Notes: generated from the letters alone by a model not told the origin. 64,000 bases of DNA from Paramecium tetraurelia (GCF_000165425.1 NW_001799044.1:247205-311204); one strand, 5' to 3'; counted from the stretch's first letter, positions 12,501-26,534 are shown. Translations and numbers: made by a program.

Positions 12501-14066
12501 AAATCTTAAGTAATTGCTGCAGCAATGTTATCATTGAGTGGCTTTACTTATGACAATTCATTTTGCCATTCCTCAATAAATTTATTCCAAACCTTCTTAT
12601 CTAATGTTAAAGGCTTACCATTTTCTTCGACATTCTCATTCATCTTTAGATAGCATTTGTCTGCCAAATCCAAGATGGTCAATATTAATGGTTGCATTTA
12701 TTAAATATGTTTCATTCTCTTTTACACTTTTCTATTATAATTCTATTCCATATATTAAACTTAAAGTATTCTCCACTCTTTTTACCTCTACAATCTAACT
12801 TCTTACTCCCTTGCTTTAGCTTCTTTTCTTAATTATTCAAAAAACATTTCTTTTTATTCTTGCAATACCTGAGACATCTATATTCTCTCATTGAATTATA
12901 ATTTCCCTCTCAATTTTTCCTTCAATCTGAGACCTGCTTCCTAATTAGCTATTTTTCCATACTCTGAAAATTTATCAACCAATTCATCCAATCTTTTCTT
13001 TGCTTCCACTAATTCTTATTATTTTAATTATTCAACCAACATCTTATTCCTTCGTTTCTACCTCGCTTTTCTGGCCTCTTCAGTTTTATGTGTCCTTTCC
13101 CTTATCTTCATCATAGTTGCAACAGCAGAAAACTTAGCCTTTTCAGGTACGGGTTTTTTGGAAGGATCCTTTTCTATTTCAATTCCTTATCTGATACAAG
13201 TTTACAAAAATAAATATATGTTATTATCCATAGCCTTTTGATCATCCTTTTTCTTTTAATTAACTTCAGCGACCATTCTTCCAGTCATCATCTCATTAAA
13301 CTTTGTCTCTTTTTCAATCCTATTGTGTTTAACTGTTTCTGTATTCTTCCAGAATTCATAAATCTTTTTATCTTGTTCTTTAATAAACTCATGATTTGCT
13401 CTAATCTTTTCCAATTCATTATCTCTCAATGATAATAACCATTGTCTCTCCTTCTCCTCGTCCTTTTATTTTAAATTCACTGCTTGTATCTCGTGGATGA
13501 GTTTCTCATCTCGAAATCTGTGCAAACTCTCTTCAATAGACTTTAATTTCTTCGGCAATGAGTTTATAAACTTCTCTTCATAACTAAAAATTGATATAAC
13601 AGTTTCATATTTACTTGTTCACCAAGGATTGTACTTATTTTTTGTCGGTTACTTTTAATGTTTTTGTCAATTCATTCAAAACATCCTTTGTTTCTTTACG
13701 AGCAATTGCAAGCAACGAATTTACAACAATTGGTTTAGAATGTGATTTTATTGCTTTCAAATACTCTTCAATTTATGATTAACCTTTTTCAACCTTTGGT
13801 TCAATTCCGACTAAATTTATAATGTGCTTTTTAACTATCTTCATATTCTTTTGAGTTGAATATTCATCAAATTTATTTGTTAAGATTTTCTTAAGAGGAT
13901 TTCCTGTTTTATAAAGCACTTCTTAAAAATAAAACCAATTCTGAAATTGTTTTTCAATATCTAGAATTGCAGGTTAAAGCTTGATTTCCTTATTTAACCA
14001 TCGTATTAATTCAGGATCTCCTTAGAGTGATTTCATTAAATAATTAATAATAATTATATCGAACAT
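9552..14066 (-). CDS. SPEF2: SPEF2/CPC1-like central-pair apparatus protein
   Basis: The gene spans about 4.5 kb and encodes roughly 1480 residues. The N-terminus reads GDPELIRWLNKEIKLQPAIL, matching the CH-like domain of SPEF2. A long Arg/Lys/Glu-rich coiled coil follows (HKTEEARKARQKRRNK). A nucleotide-kinase-like domain has the P-loop LIGGKFSGRKTTAKY (around 12300-12345) and later GFPENVSQAKMLEEQL with NLDTPFEQRVQRMQNRRIDP (11500-11860), the adenylate-kinase-like block of SPEF2. In known systems SPEF2/CPC1 is part of the C1b projection of the ciliary central pair and is needed for normal beating. At least one short intron lies near 13590. The stop (TGA, 9552-9554) follows a basic tail. I am confident of the family and less so of each intron. 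Confidence 0.85.
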
Positions 14067-14147
14067 CGATTATTATTCGCTTATTTAAACTAATATTGTT
14101 ACTATAGAATTTCAAGTATAATTAACATATGTAATAATTATGATAAC

Positions 14148-17100
14148 TCATTAATATGGGGAATCCTCATTGGTATTGGAGGGATCAATTATTCCAACAT
14201 CTAAAATCATGCCTTAGTCACACACGGAGTCGAAATTATCTTTGTAGGTTTCCGACCAATTTTCATCATCAATTTTCTATTATGGCTTTTGAGATTAAAT
14301 GAGTGGCTCATCGACATTCTGACCCTCTGACTTATTAAAATGCAAATTTAACTAAATTGGTAGACAATTTATAATTACTTGATCAATAGCCTTTGTAATC
14401 TTTGGAATTGGAAAATTCAAATAGAATTAGTATTCCTTATATCTCCTCAACTTCCCAAGAATGTTTTCAATAAGAGACTTATTAGAACTAAAGTAATTCT
14501 AAGCGACCTTAAAGTTATTTGTTATTTCTGCTATCCAAGAAGCCAAACAATAAGAAAAGTTTTTATCACTTAAGAATTGATTGTTAATTGCATCTAAGAT
14601 AGATTTTCCTTTTGAGAATGCTGCTAACTTTGTTTGTGTCTCTATTAAAGCCTAAAATAAATATGATTGCATACCTAAAATCTCATTTCTCCATATGCAT
14701 CTTATATTTTAAGTATACTCTCTATTATGTGGAATATAGGATCAATCTAATGCCAAGCCATATTCCAATCCAATAGAATTTATATTAATTGCTCAATAAT
14801 AATCTCACTTGTTTAGATATCATCAAAACAAAGGTGCTTAGTCATATCTACAACTATTGGATTCAATTAAACCATAGGGGCGAATATAGTTTTATAATCT
14901 CCTTAATCCCTTATGTCTGCAAGTAATTTATTATCAAGATTAACAAATTAATTACAATATTAGAATAAATAGGTGGGTGTTTTCTCATTCGTTAATTTCA
15001 TTCCGTCAGTAAATGAGCCTAAAATAGATTTACAAATCAATTCACACATTGCTGAACAAGTTCCTTCCAATCCTTTATCATTCAACTTGCTGATGTTCAT
15101 ACAATTTCCATGAAACTAATTCTCATGAATAGTTTCCTTGTACAATCTGTATATCTTTTGTATATACCCTTTCTTCTACATATAATCAATAATGAATGAT
15201 GAAGTAGACACTGAGAACTTTAGAATTTAAAAGAATTCTGAAGCTCTTCTCATAGATTTTTTGCATGTTGGCAATAAATTATCAATGAAAAATGATAAAA
15301 ATTAAGTAATAGTTGAATTTTATGTTTAAAATGAATGTTTCTATTGTTCTTCTTCGTAATTAACAACGCATTATATTGATTGGATCAATAATTTACTGAA
15401 TGCATGCTTAATTTCCTATTAAGTCGATTCAATTATTGTGTTAACAAGTAAATTGAGATTTGTTTGGAGGTGAGTCAAAAACCAAAAGGATGCAGATGTT
15501 ACCTTTTCATATAAAGCACATAAGACTTGAATTGAATTAACAAATTCTGATTGATCTTTATTCTTCATTAAGGATTCCAAAGAGAATAGAGTGAATAATT
15601 TAACCACTTTTAGTGATGGCGATTCTTAGGCATGTACTACAACCTACTCCTCAGATTTCTATGAAACATTCTAAGGTTCCAATTATTCTTAGTGATCTTC
15701 AAAATTGAACTGACATACAAACTCTCTAACAAATGCTTAGTAATCCGATGAATAAAATAGTTGGTTCTTTAGATATACTATATTCTCTTAGATGATCTTA
15801 TTCTATAAACATTTTTCATTAGTTCCCTTTATTTGAATATCCTACTTATCAATTTTCTCATAAAATAACAAATATGCATTTTTTGATTTATTTGAATCCC
15901 AATCAAAATTGTTGTAATAATCATTCTATTAATTATTACCACCAAAGCATTCCTATTTTAAATTCTCAAATTTAAAAGGACTCACAAATCTATCATCAAA
16001 TTCAAACCATTTATTCTCTTAAGAATTTATAAATGAATAATAATGTCCACTATCTGCACTCCCTGTATGAATGAGGACTCCTACCAATTTATATATATAA
16101 TCTGTATGATCATCCAATTATAGATTATTAATTAAATGATCCTTTGTCCACTTGAACATGTTAATCTCTGACGGGAATTCGAAGTAATCATTTACTTTTA
16201 ACTTCAACATTCTATTGTAATCAAATTCAAATCTCTTTAGTGTAAAAATAAAGGTATTAGGTAATTTTTTAAAATAGCACCTCTTTTCAACATCTATTCT
16301 TCTATTGATTGCTTCACAAAAGTATTTATTCTCTCCATCTAATACATCTGCTTTAATAAATAAATCTAATGCTTCTTCTAAATTTTTCTTATTTTTGATT
16401 TCAATAGTCACAGTTAAGAAAACTTCATCAGTTTCTCGTTAAAATTCTACATCTTATTCTAACGATCTAATTTCATGTCCTAATGTACCACCCATAATCT
16501 GATGTATTAATTCTTATTGTTAAGTGCCTTTTTGATCCTTCTCCAACTTGTCAGTTAATAAATTAAAAAATTCATTGACATCCTATTAGACTGAGCAATT
16601 GATGGGCAAACCATCATAGCCTTGCAAAGTCTTTATAAATTAAATAGGATTTATAAATGATCTCACACTGTCCTATAATTAAATAAATACTTATTGCAAT
16701 TAATATAAGGCATGATCTGATAATTTATTTCTTATAGATTCTGATTTTATTTAATCAACATCATCATAAACAATAGTTTCATTATTTTCTGTGATTGATA
16801 TCTAACTATTCAAAATTCCATGTCTAAATGCTTTATTCATAAAGAACTATTGTAATAATGAATTTATGTAACAAGTGGCACCTAAATTCTTGAGTCCAAC
16901 AAATCCATAGTGTCCTTTTACACCAGTATCAAAATCTTAGTCAGGCTATTCGATTCTGCCATGAGTGTTAGAGATGGGATCCAATAACAGTAAGAAATTC
17001 TACTCGCAATTTTTGCTTGCCTCTATTAATAAATGAAAGGCTCTCTTTCTTGTGAGTTTTCTTTTAAATTTTGGATATTTAGCATAGTCATCATTTAAGT

Positions 17101-20100
17101 GAAACAAGAATTCATACACTTACCTAATTAATTGCTTTGATAATGCTTCCTTTGTTTAAGGACAAATTTCTATTATAGCAGTCAAGAGTATTAAATACCC
17201 TTAGACCACTTTATCCTCATTGTCTTCAAATCTCTCTTCAATTATGGGTCGATCAATAATCTTCTGAATTATTTATTATGACAAATCTTAAAAGTCAAAA
17301 TTTTAGGTCAGTACCTCATAATTAGTTCTCTTGAGTACAACTGCTGTCAATATGAATATGTCTTCAAATTGAGTGTTTGGATTTACAATTTGAGGAATCA
17401 GTTCTTTTAACAAATAAAATCCAAAATCATTCTGGGAATTTTAAGATGGTATTTTACAGATTTAAATTAACGAATAGGTTAAAATTCTTCGGCATTCTTG
17501 AGACTAAGATTGTGACAAAACTTATAAGACTTATGAGGGAAAACTCTCAATTTCATAGATGGTCTACACCAGAGCTGAATTTTAATAGAGAATCAATAAG
17601 ATTGCTTAAAAAATTTGTTCAAATCCTAAGTCAATTTTACTTATTAATGATCTGAGAAGATCTTCATGTGGAAAATTCAAGAATTCTTAAAAAAGCTGAT
17701 TCTCCTTAAATTAAAGGATTAGCATCTGTCTTTCATCAAAGTTATCTTAGGTCTATAATTGTTGTTTCGATATTGGTATTGTGTGTTCTTCAACTGGGGG
17801 AGTCAATGGAGGAGTGATTGAGGTATTATTAAATTTAGGAGTAGAGACTCCACTTGACTAAGAATTTGATGCTGTCTCAGACTTTTGCTTTGATTTATCA
17901 GAGTCGTTATTTTCATTAAAAAAGAAGGTTGAAGGCAATCTATCTTCAAACTATTTGAATTGATTTCTTACTGTTTCCTTTAAGTTAATGATTCTGCTGC
18001 AAAATTCATCATTTCTCTCTATTTTTGATAATACGTAGGCTGTAAAGTAGATGAGAAATATTTCTAAAGCTAATTAAATAGTATTTGAATCAACATTGGG
18101 CATGAAGAACAATTATTAAATTTAAATTAATCCACCTTGCATTAAAAAGTTCTCTCTGCATTATTTACGCTTTCTCAATTCATCTTGATCATCTATAAAA
18201 TCACAATCCAATAGTTCCTTTAATATTTATAGGTTATAATATAGCTTGTATTTATTTTGTTGATCCAATAGATTTTCCCATTCTGATGTTTATTGGCATT
18301 TGTCAATCAATTCATATGTCTCTCTGTTTCTGGGAATCATAGATAAAATCTACCATACTTTTGAATTCAAATTTTCATCATTCAAATTCAAGATGTCAAA
18401 TAATTTTTAAATATAATTGTTGTTTTCTGAAATGAAGGTTGCAACACTGAATTTTTGAACCAATTAAAAATTATTATCATTCTGAACAGCCTTCTAAAAT
18501 TAAAATTATGGTTATTAAGGATTAGACATCTAATTGTCGATAAATTAGGTTTACTACTATTTGTTGGATTTATCCTATAGTGGACTGACTTATCTGATTT
18601 ATTTCTCCTCGAACTTTTAAAGATGGAATTCTCTATTTTCAATCAAATCCATTATTGACATTTCCAAATTCCAATTATTTTCATTTAATAAATACTCTAC
18701 AAGTTCCTAACTGAACTCATTAGTGATATTCATAACCTTTTAAATCTTCTCTTATTGATCATTATTCAATTATTTATATATTGGCATTCCCAAAGGTATT
18801 GGTTCATTTATTGGAAGAGGGACAACCTTGCTCATTTTCTGAGTATTGAAAGCCTCTTTCAAATCATCAATGTCTCCTTGACAGATGGCTAATGGTTTCG
18901 AATCTTCAATTTTCTAATTTTCATCCTATTGAGGTCTCATCAGAATTTGAAAAGTAGGTTTCTTATCAAATTTATAATCCTTCAAGCTCTTCTGATTATC
19001 TAGCCAAGTTCCTCTATACACTACATCGATTTCATTCCGTTTTACTTGTGGATTGATCTTTTGTCCAATGATCTATTTCACAAGTATTATTTTCATGTTC
19101 TCAGGCACTGATATCTCCTATCTTTTGGGATGTTAAGCATTCTTACATCTATTATCAATGATGATCAACATGTTCTATCCACTTGATTCTCCCTTCTCAA
19201 AACTATCCTATTTTAAATACTTCATTCCTTCCACTTCTTCTAGTAATTTTATACATAAGTCTAAGCATTTTTCGGTTGTGTTCTATTGGACATTGTCGAA
19301 TATGTGTTCAATATAATTCTATTTTAATTTATTCATTATTTATTAATTTATTGATTTGAATCCAGTTATTTAAAGTAAAAATTATTGAGCCTTCTAAATT
19401 ATTTCCTTATTATTGCATTCAAAAAACACTTTCCATAAGATCTCCAAACCTACTATGTCAGCATCTTGAATTATATAAGAATCCATTACATCTGTCTTCA
19501 ATATTTTGTATTATATGTTGAAATACATGATTAAATTTTAAAGACATGAAAAAATTGGTACAGTATATGAATTGTAATCTATTTTGATTAAATAATCAAA
19601 GAATAACATTTATAGAGCATCCAACGAGATGATATTTTTATTAGAATTAAAAATCCACTTAAAAAACAAATCCTATTCCTTAACACTAAACGCATTATTC
19701 ACTAAGACCTACCAAATTATTTTTAAATGATGAGCTTCTATTTTATTGTCAGTCAACAAATACAGGAATTAGTAAAACTTCAACAGTTAATCAATCACTT
19801 CAGTATAATGATCCTTATTTTATTCATAAGCTCTCTTTTTAGCCTTTGCAATCACAGCCAATAAAGACATTTTGAAATTATATTTCTACTCTAAATATTT
19901 AATCAATTCAGATTATGAATTATAGTTGTCAATTGGGTATTATGAAACAACAATCTTAGATATCATTTGTATATGATTTTCAGTTTAAGGGTCATTTTCA
20001 AATAATTTTTAGAATGCTTAATTTAAATACTTCATCCTTAGAAATCTAAACTACATGCAAATCAAATCCAATGCTATTTTAAATGCTTATTATCCAATAT

Positions 20101-21977
20101 CAACATTAGAGTTTTAATTTGTGATAGTCAAAAGATACTCCACTATTCTCCCTCTAATACCTTCTCCTTCTTCGTAATTTGTGTCTATACTATCATCATT
20201 CTGAATGTTTCTCTTCTTGATCTCCTACTATTGCTATTGCTACTATAATTTCCGATCCTAATTCCTACTTATCAAATACTGGTTCTCTGATTATTATTAA
20301 TCTTCGTTATAGACTTTTATTGTAAGTTTCTCTGAATTTTTAGTTGAATTCTGAATAGATTCTTATTCAATCTCTAATTCTGTAAGAATATTATCTTTGG
20401 TTTCTTTCTTTTATTAAAAGTATTTCTTATCAAAATTTTGATTTCTTCCTAAACACTTAATGAAATTCAATATATTGGAATCCACTTTCTATTCTTATAT
20501 CTCCTATAGAACTGCCTCCATATCAGATTCAGACATAATTTCAGCTATGTCATTCAATATTTTAAATAGGAAATTGCTCCAACTTTCATGTTTTCCCTTT
20601 CCCATCTTCAAGATCTGAATTATATCACTTGTTTAAAGTTGGTTATTTCGATATAAGAAGCGAATAATTGGATTTGAACGCTTAATCAATTCAAAATGAG
20701 CCTTTTCTCCAAATAATTCTTAAAATATTTTATTCTTCACCAAAAAGTTTATTAAAATGTCCTTCAAGATGTTATCATCATTCATCTAACCAACTTCATA
20801 ATTCACATTAAAATCCATAAAGTTCAATGGGGTTATCTTTTCACAAATCTATTGTAATCCTATTATATAAATCAACAATTTACCAAAAATACGCTTCTCA
20901 AAGGTGTGACATCTGAAATAATGTAAGTAGATGTTCAATTCTGTTTGGCCTATGATTTCCTTTGTTTCACTACTGGTGTAAAAGGGAACCAATGCTTTTT
21001 CGAGTGTCTCATTTAGTCTCTTGACTTATTCCTTTGAGGATAGCTTAATATCTTCCTCATTGATTTTTTGATAAAATAATTTTAATTAATCCTTTAGTCC
21101 TGAAAAGTAATTTATGAATTTCTATTTATCCACAAAATTACTAAAATAATTGAATACATCCAGAATGTCTATAAAGACCATCTGGAAATTATTGATCCCG
21201 TCAATCAATAAGGCAAACCCTCCGTTTTAATAAAAGTAATGCATTTAAATTCTCAACAATGGCGATAAGTGGATACTAGATTTGTTTTTATGGAAGTCTT
21301 CCAAGATTTCTCCTTGCAAAGGATAATAGCTCTGGTAAGTGGGATCAAGATCCTTTCCTTGGACGACATTGTGTTCACTTTGCACATTTGCCATGTTACG
21401 CTCTAAATAAAAGCTGGATAAAGCGTATTTGAATTGGTTTTCATTAAAATGAGAATCAAAAAACCTGACTTCGGGATAGACGAAGATTCTCTTAAATACA
21501 GCTAGACTTATTGTTGGGTGTTGCTTCCAAATGTTCAATGCTAATCTTTAGATCATTAATAGAATTTCATTGAAGTAACACTGCACTTTTAATTATCTTT
21601 GATCTGTAAATAATTTATTTAAAAAACTATCCATAATTGGAAATACTCTTTTGTTGAAATATGTATTGAAATCAGGATGGATATTAGCTTTGTTGAGAAG
21701 TATTGCTTTTATTTCTATTTCTAATTCTAGGAGAATAGGCATCCATCTCGGCATTATACCTATTCATATTTTGTATAATACTGCTTTGTAATTCATTGAT
21801 ATCTGATTGACGATCCCTATCATTAACGTTGAGTGTGACACCTGTCTATTCTAATTCTAGAACCCTATTCAAATCATAAAAAATTTCATGAGTATTCATA
21901 GATTGTATCGAATGCGGATTAGGATCAAATTGCTCATGCATCGAATGAGTAATGATTTACATTTCGCGAGACTTCAT
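14148..21977 (-). CDS. Giant ubiquitin carboxyl-terminal hydrolase (USP9X/USP24/USP34 type)
   Basis: About 7.8 kb encode roughly 2600 residues. The peptidase C19 domain is in the C-terminal half: the Cys box FVGLKNLGATCYINSLLQQF with the catalytic Cys codon at 16871-16873, DVNEFFNLL downstream, the zinc-loop region LKRFEFDYNRMLKLKVN, and the His box HTGSADSGHYYSFI with the His codon at 16043-16045. The long N-terminal part is helical (ARM-like). It includes a ubiquitin-like stretch (VVYRGTWLDNQKSL) and a UBA-like motif (VEYLLNENNWNLEMSI). It should remove ubiquitin from substrates in the cytosol or nucleus. A 22-nt intron near 21760-21781 joins the first exon (MKSREMQIITHSM) to the second. 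The stop is 81 bp from the start of the SPEF2 gene on the same strand. Confidence 0.9.
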
Positions 21978-22184
21978 TTTATTGTCATCTTCGCTTTAAT
22001 TTATTTAAACCATTAGGAAATATTTATAATAAAAATAATATAAGTATAGCACACCTAATTAACATAAAAAAACTATTTATAATTAAATATGATAAACCAA
22101 TAGCAGAATCTTGTTGAGTAGAATACAACCACTTAATGAAAAATAAATAAATTGATTTTAGAGAAATACAAATAACTAAGTACA

Positions 22185-22967
22185 TCAAGATTAAAACCAA
22201 GGATGAGCAATGAAATCCTCCAAATTAGGTCTTTTATACGGATTCTATTGCATCATTTAGGCTGCAATTTCTTTGGAGTCCTCGTTGTTTATCAATTCCA
22301 ATAAAATAACACCTAAACTGTAAACTTCAGTAGGGTATGGGAGATAGGACTAACCATCAACAATCTCTGGTGCCACATATGGTTTAGTTCCATAAAATTC
22401 AGTGAATTTCTATTTGCCATTCGTCACTGCACCAAAGGCAAAGTCAATGAGTATAGGTTCGTTGTTTTAAATTAGAACATTATTTAGATTTAAATCTCTA
22501 TGAACTACTCCCAATTCATGAATCCTCTACAGAGCTACATATAGATTCAAGAATATACTTTATAAAAGTTTGTAGTAGAATTATTTAGTAATTCTTTCAC
22601 TATTTTTGTCCAATGGTTAAGCATCAATGTATTCTAAAATTAGGAAATAATTGTTTAAAGTTCTAGTTCTTCTGGTACTGATTTCGATAGTGGTGTAGAA
22701 TCCGAAGCCGATTAATTGGACTACATTGGAACAACCTTTCAGTTTAGTTAAGATGGTTATTTCAGTATCGTAGGTTTTCCTGCATTCAGATTAAGTTAAA
22801 TTCTTGATTGATAATTTCTTCACTGCCACTATTCTGTCGCTTTAGATGTGTCTGTATAGATCAACACTAAGATAATAGAATACAGAAATATACGTGGATG
22901 AGTATCCTGATCCAAGATTTTTGATGAATTCGAAGTCTTCTAAGGATGAGAGTTCTGGATAAAGCAT
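22185..22967 (-). CDS. Protein kinase with altered catalytic motifs
   Basis: One uninterrupted frame of 261 codons (260 residues) contains almost only a kinase domain. The glycine loop is NLGSGYSSTYIS, followed by an inserted hydrophobic segment and IVAVKKL (the VAIK lysine). The catalytic loop is VVHRDLNLNNVL, where the usual Lys of HRDLK is Asn. The metal-binding motif is IDFAFG instead of DFG. The activation segment ends YVAPEI, with the F-helix EVYSLGVILLELI. The changed HRDLN and DFA motifs suggest reduced or unusual activity, although the key Asp residues are present. The short C-terminus ends right after the HPWF typical of kinase domain ends. Confidence 0.8.
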
Positions 22968-23308
22968 TGTGTAGGTTATGTAAGTAAGTTTTATTATAAT
23001 TATTTTAAATGTTTTAACACAAATTTCTATTTTTACTCTATTTTTAGTGCGTACTATCACAAAATATCAGGCATAATTCGTAATTATTAAAGTGATCATT
23101 TTAATTCTGATTAAATCACCTGCAAAATCTAATTTAAATAGTTGATGCACTAGAGTTTTAGTTTAAAAATGGTTATAAAATGTTGATTGTAAATTGATGT
23201 TTATTTAAACGGATGTTAATCAACATGAAATGATTAAAATACAATAAGTTTCTATAATCTAACGATATAAAATTTATATAATAATTAAAATTAGTATAGA
23301 ATATTGAA
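22968..23308. other. Intergenic, divergent promoters
   Basis: AT-rich spacer between the divergent kinase and RING genes. No gene is supported. Confidence 0.5.
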
Positions 23309-24907
23309 ATGGATTCGTAATAAGATGTTGAATGCGATCAATGCCAGACAGTTCCAGAGACGTATGTAAAATTGGAATGCGAACATAAATTTTGTTTAAT
23401 ATGTTTGGCCTACAATTACTTATAAATTTAACAGGAGAAGCAAAATCTTGAAGACTACGAAAGAGTGGCAGTATGTTTTAAATGCAATCATCTTACCAAA
23501 CTTGATTAAGATACAGTCGAAGCCCTTCATATGGTCATCAAGGAAATCATAGTTCCGTTAATTGAATAAAATTAAATTAACCCTAAATCCAATAACGATA
23601 GCGAGGTGGTTGAAGTCATTGATGATTTACGTGATTTGGGAGTATAAAATGTTGGATCTCAACATTAATCGAATCAAAAGAATGCCATGGCCAACGAAAG
23701 ACTATAGTTGTATTTGGAGAGATTGGAAAAGAGTTTCAAATCCAAATTCGAGGCCATCAAGGACATTCAGGATCAGAAATATTAATTTCAATCAAAATGC
23801 AAATAAACGAAAGATGAAATCAATAGTCAATATTAACAAGTAAATATTTCATAAAGTTGTCATTAGTTTATTCTGAGTTTGGAACAAAAGAAAAACTAAA
23901 CGTTTAATGATATAAACAGTTTAGAGATGATTCAATTACTGGAAATTTAAAAGTAAGAAAAAGATCTCGAATAACAAATACAACAAATGGCATAGTTCTA
24001 AGAAGAAATCAATTCCCTCATCTATTAGAATTTGAATAAGTCCCAAGAAGATATTAGCAAATTGTTAATTGACATAGAAAAGAGTTTAAATGTTCCATCG
24101 TCATCCCTCCAAATTGTAATCATTTTTATTATGACATTATAGAAATCTTCCATATTGGCCACACAAAGATAATTGCTTAAATTGTCAACCAATGCCCAGT
24201 CCTAGTTGTGTGCTACTGTTCCTAATTTATTATAAGATTTTCCACAATCCATTAGACAAAAAGAATTATTTAGCAAAAACTCCAATTCAGATGAAAAACC
24301 TTTGGATTCTAAACTAAATGTCCATTTTGAAAGACAAGATAGACTCAGCAAGTTTAGTCCAATAAAATCAGAAAAACTCAATGACCTATGGCCTAAAAAT
24401 GATAAACCTCATCATTCCTTAGAGAAGAATACCATCAGAGAGAGCAAGGATCTTCACGAATTTAAAGATTATCGAGAGAAGGAGAAGGATAAGAAATATT
24501 AAAAGATATTGACTCAAGAGAGCGTTAATGCAAATCCAAAATCAAAATTTAGATATGAAGATAGTGATGATAAGAATAAAAATAATTCAAAAAAAATGAT
24601 TGACAGTCAGATATCCTAGAAGAATAATTTAGTAAGTAAATGGAAGGATTAATTGTTTGATGTTTTTGATAAAAAAGCCATAAAGTAATCTGAATCTCCT
24701 AAAGCACCTGAAAAACTCAATTATGCCACTCGTGATGTTCCTTATCATAGAGAATCATCCACTCATTATCCAAGAGAGAACAAAAACTCATAAGAAAAGT
24801 TGACTTCAAAATAACAATTGATTAATCGTGCCTGCACAATCCATGACGTATTAAATATGCAGTATCAAAATTTCATGACCCAAAAAGAAAACCTAATAAG
24901 AAGATGA
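23309..24907 (+). CDS. RING-finger coiled-coil protein
   Basis: Two 27-nt introns (both GTA...TAG) leave 515 codons, 514 residues. The N-terminus carries a RING-type zinc finger: VECDQCQTVPETY, then LECEHKFCLICLAY and AVCFKCNH, that is C-x2-C, C-x-H-x2-C-x2-C and C-x2-C. A coiled coil follows (LEMIQLLEIQKQEKDLEQQI). The long C-terminal half is hydrophilic and disordered, rich in Ser, Lys and Asp. RING proteins usually act as E3 ubiquitin ligases; no substrate domain is visible. The stop codon directly abuts the stop codon of the next, convergent gene. Confidence 0.75.
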
Positions 24908-26194
24908 TCAATCAAATTATTCAATATAACTTTATATAGAATCAAATATCTCTACTTCCAAATCTAATGTTTTAAGTCTCTCTTTAAATTGTTGATTTCC
25001 GTTAAATTTAAATTCAGTATAATAGATGAACAATATTTCACCTGTCAATTTGAAAATATCTATTTAGTTCTCCAAAGATAGAAAGATGCTTTACAACATA
25101 AGTTCAATTTCAGAAGACAGTACCTATTATTTAGTATTAGCATAAGAGACTTCATCTTATTAAAGTAGTGATTTTATGCACATCAAAATCTAACATAAAT
25201 CAGAATCTTACCTCTTCCAAATTGCTGATATCCAATCTATCTAGACAATATTAAATGCCATAAGAAAGGTGTTGATAAATCTTAAAATCATAGAAATACA
25301 ATCGAATTTAATAATTAGACAAGAGCAGATTCCTAATAAGGATGTATAAGCCTCCTTGGATTTTGTTATCCTTATTTAATTCAAAAATTAAGGGAGACAG
25401 AAATTGATATGATATGATCTGCAATAATTATTCAGCCTCTAAAAATGATAGATTAATAAAAAAGTCAAGAACGTACACTCTGTCGTCTTTAAAATCCTCT
25501 ATAGCTTCCTGAATGTATTTATTCTTAATAAGGTATGTGAATAGGTATTCCTCGTTTTAGATTTCTTCTGTGATTTTAATAAGAAATTTATAAAAGTTGA
25601 GTTAATCGTATTGTTTAACGCCTTTGATGGATTATAACAATTAGAGCTATTGTTAGTCAGAGTTCATTTTAATAAATTGATATGGCCAACACGAAATACA
25701 CTCTAATAAATTGGGTATTATGTCCAATTCCGTATAACTATCAAGAATCTCTGAGACAGATGTCAATAATTTGAATGAAACAAATTAAGTGAATATTTCA
25801 GGGTCTTGGATTGATAAAATATTGGTTATCGATACAATTAGCTATTTATTCATGAATTGCTTACATAAAATTATAAACTATTAATTTTAGTGTTATTTAA
25901 CTATTTAATGAGTGCATCAGACAATTGTTATGATCGATTTGAGAGGTCGAATTTCTCGATATACCTTAGAATGATGACGATAAGATCTTCGTCATTTGTA
26001 CTTTCTAGGAGAAGGATAGATTCTTCAAAGAAATCGGAATCAATTACATTAGCTTGTATTAATTATTCATACTTTTGAATTAGTTGTAAATTAGAGTTGC
26101 TTTGATGGGCTTTTTCTCTTGCCAATTTGAAGTGATTTTCTAAGGCTTCTCTTCTAATACTACATCTAAATTTTTCTCTTTTTTATAAAATCAT
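24908..26194 (-). CDS. ARM-repeat protein, divergent importin-alpha-like
   Basis: Two short introns (23 and 22 nt, both TAG) leave 414 codons, 413 residues. The basic N-terminus (MILQKREKFRCSIRREALEN) resembles the importin-beta-binding region of importin alpha. The rest is a chain of amphipathic helices of ARM/HEAT type (LIVIILRYIEKFDL, TSVSEILDSY, YLFTYLIKNKYIQEAIEDF, LYILIRNLLLSNYQI). The canonical Trp-Asn NLS-binding ladder is not obvious, so cargo binding may be altered. If importin-alpha-like, it would adapt cargo to nuclear import. A similar gene sits at 54045-55222. Confidence 0.6.
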
Positions 26195-26534
26195 TTTGAA
26201 GAAATTAAAATAAACTATTTATTTTTGCAGTAATAAAAAATCAATCAATGTTTACATCAAATTATTAATTCCCTTACGACTGAAAATAGGGGTATTATTA
26301 AAATGGCTATTTAATAAATATTACTTATCTGAGAATAAGAAAGAATCAATTAACATAGTACTATTTTGTGAAGAAGAGCAAATTGATGAAGCAGTTATAA
26401 TTCAAAGACATATTTATTATAAACACATGCATGACACTAAAATTCTAAATAAGAAATCTAAGACATTGAATTAGAATATTCATTTCTTACAAAGTTAACA
26501 AAAATAAATAAAATATATATAAATATTAATTAAT
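26195..26534. other. Intergenic with a possible small relic frame
   Basis: A frame starting MFTSNYQFPYD near 26254 meets a TGA after 11 residues. Another frame is open for about 80 codons without an ATG at its head. Neither resolves into a gene with plausible introns, so I leave this as spacer or relic. Confidence 0.35.
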
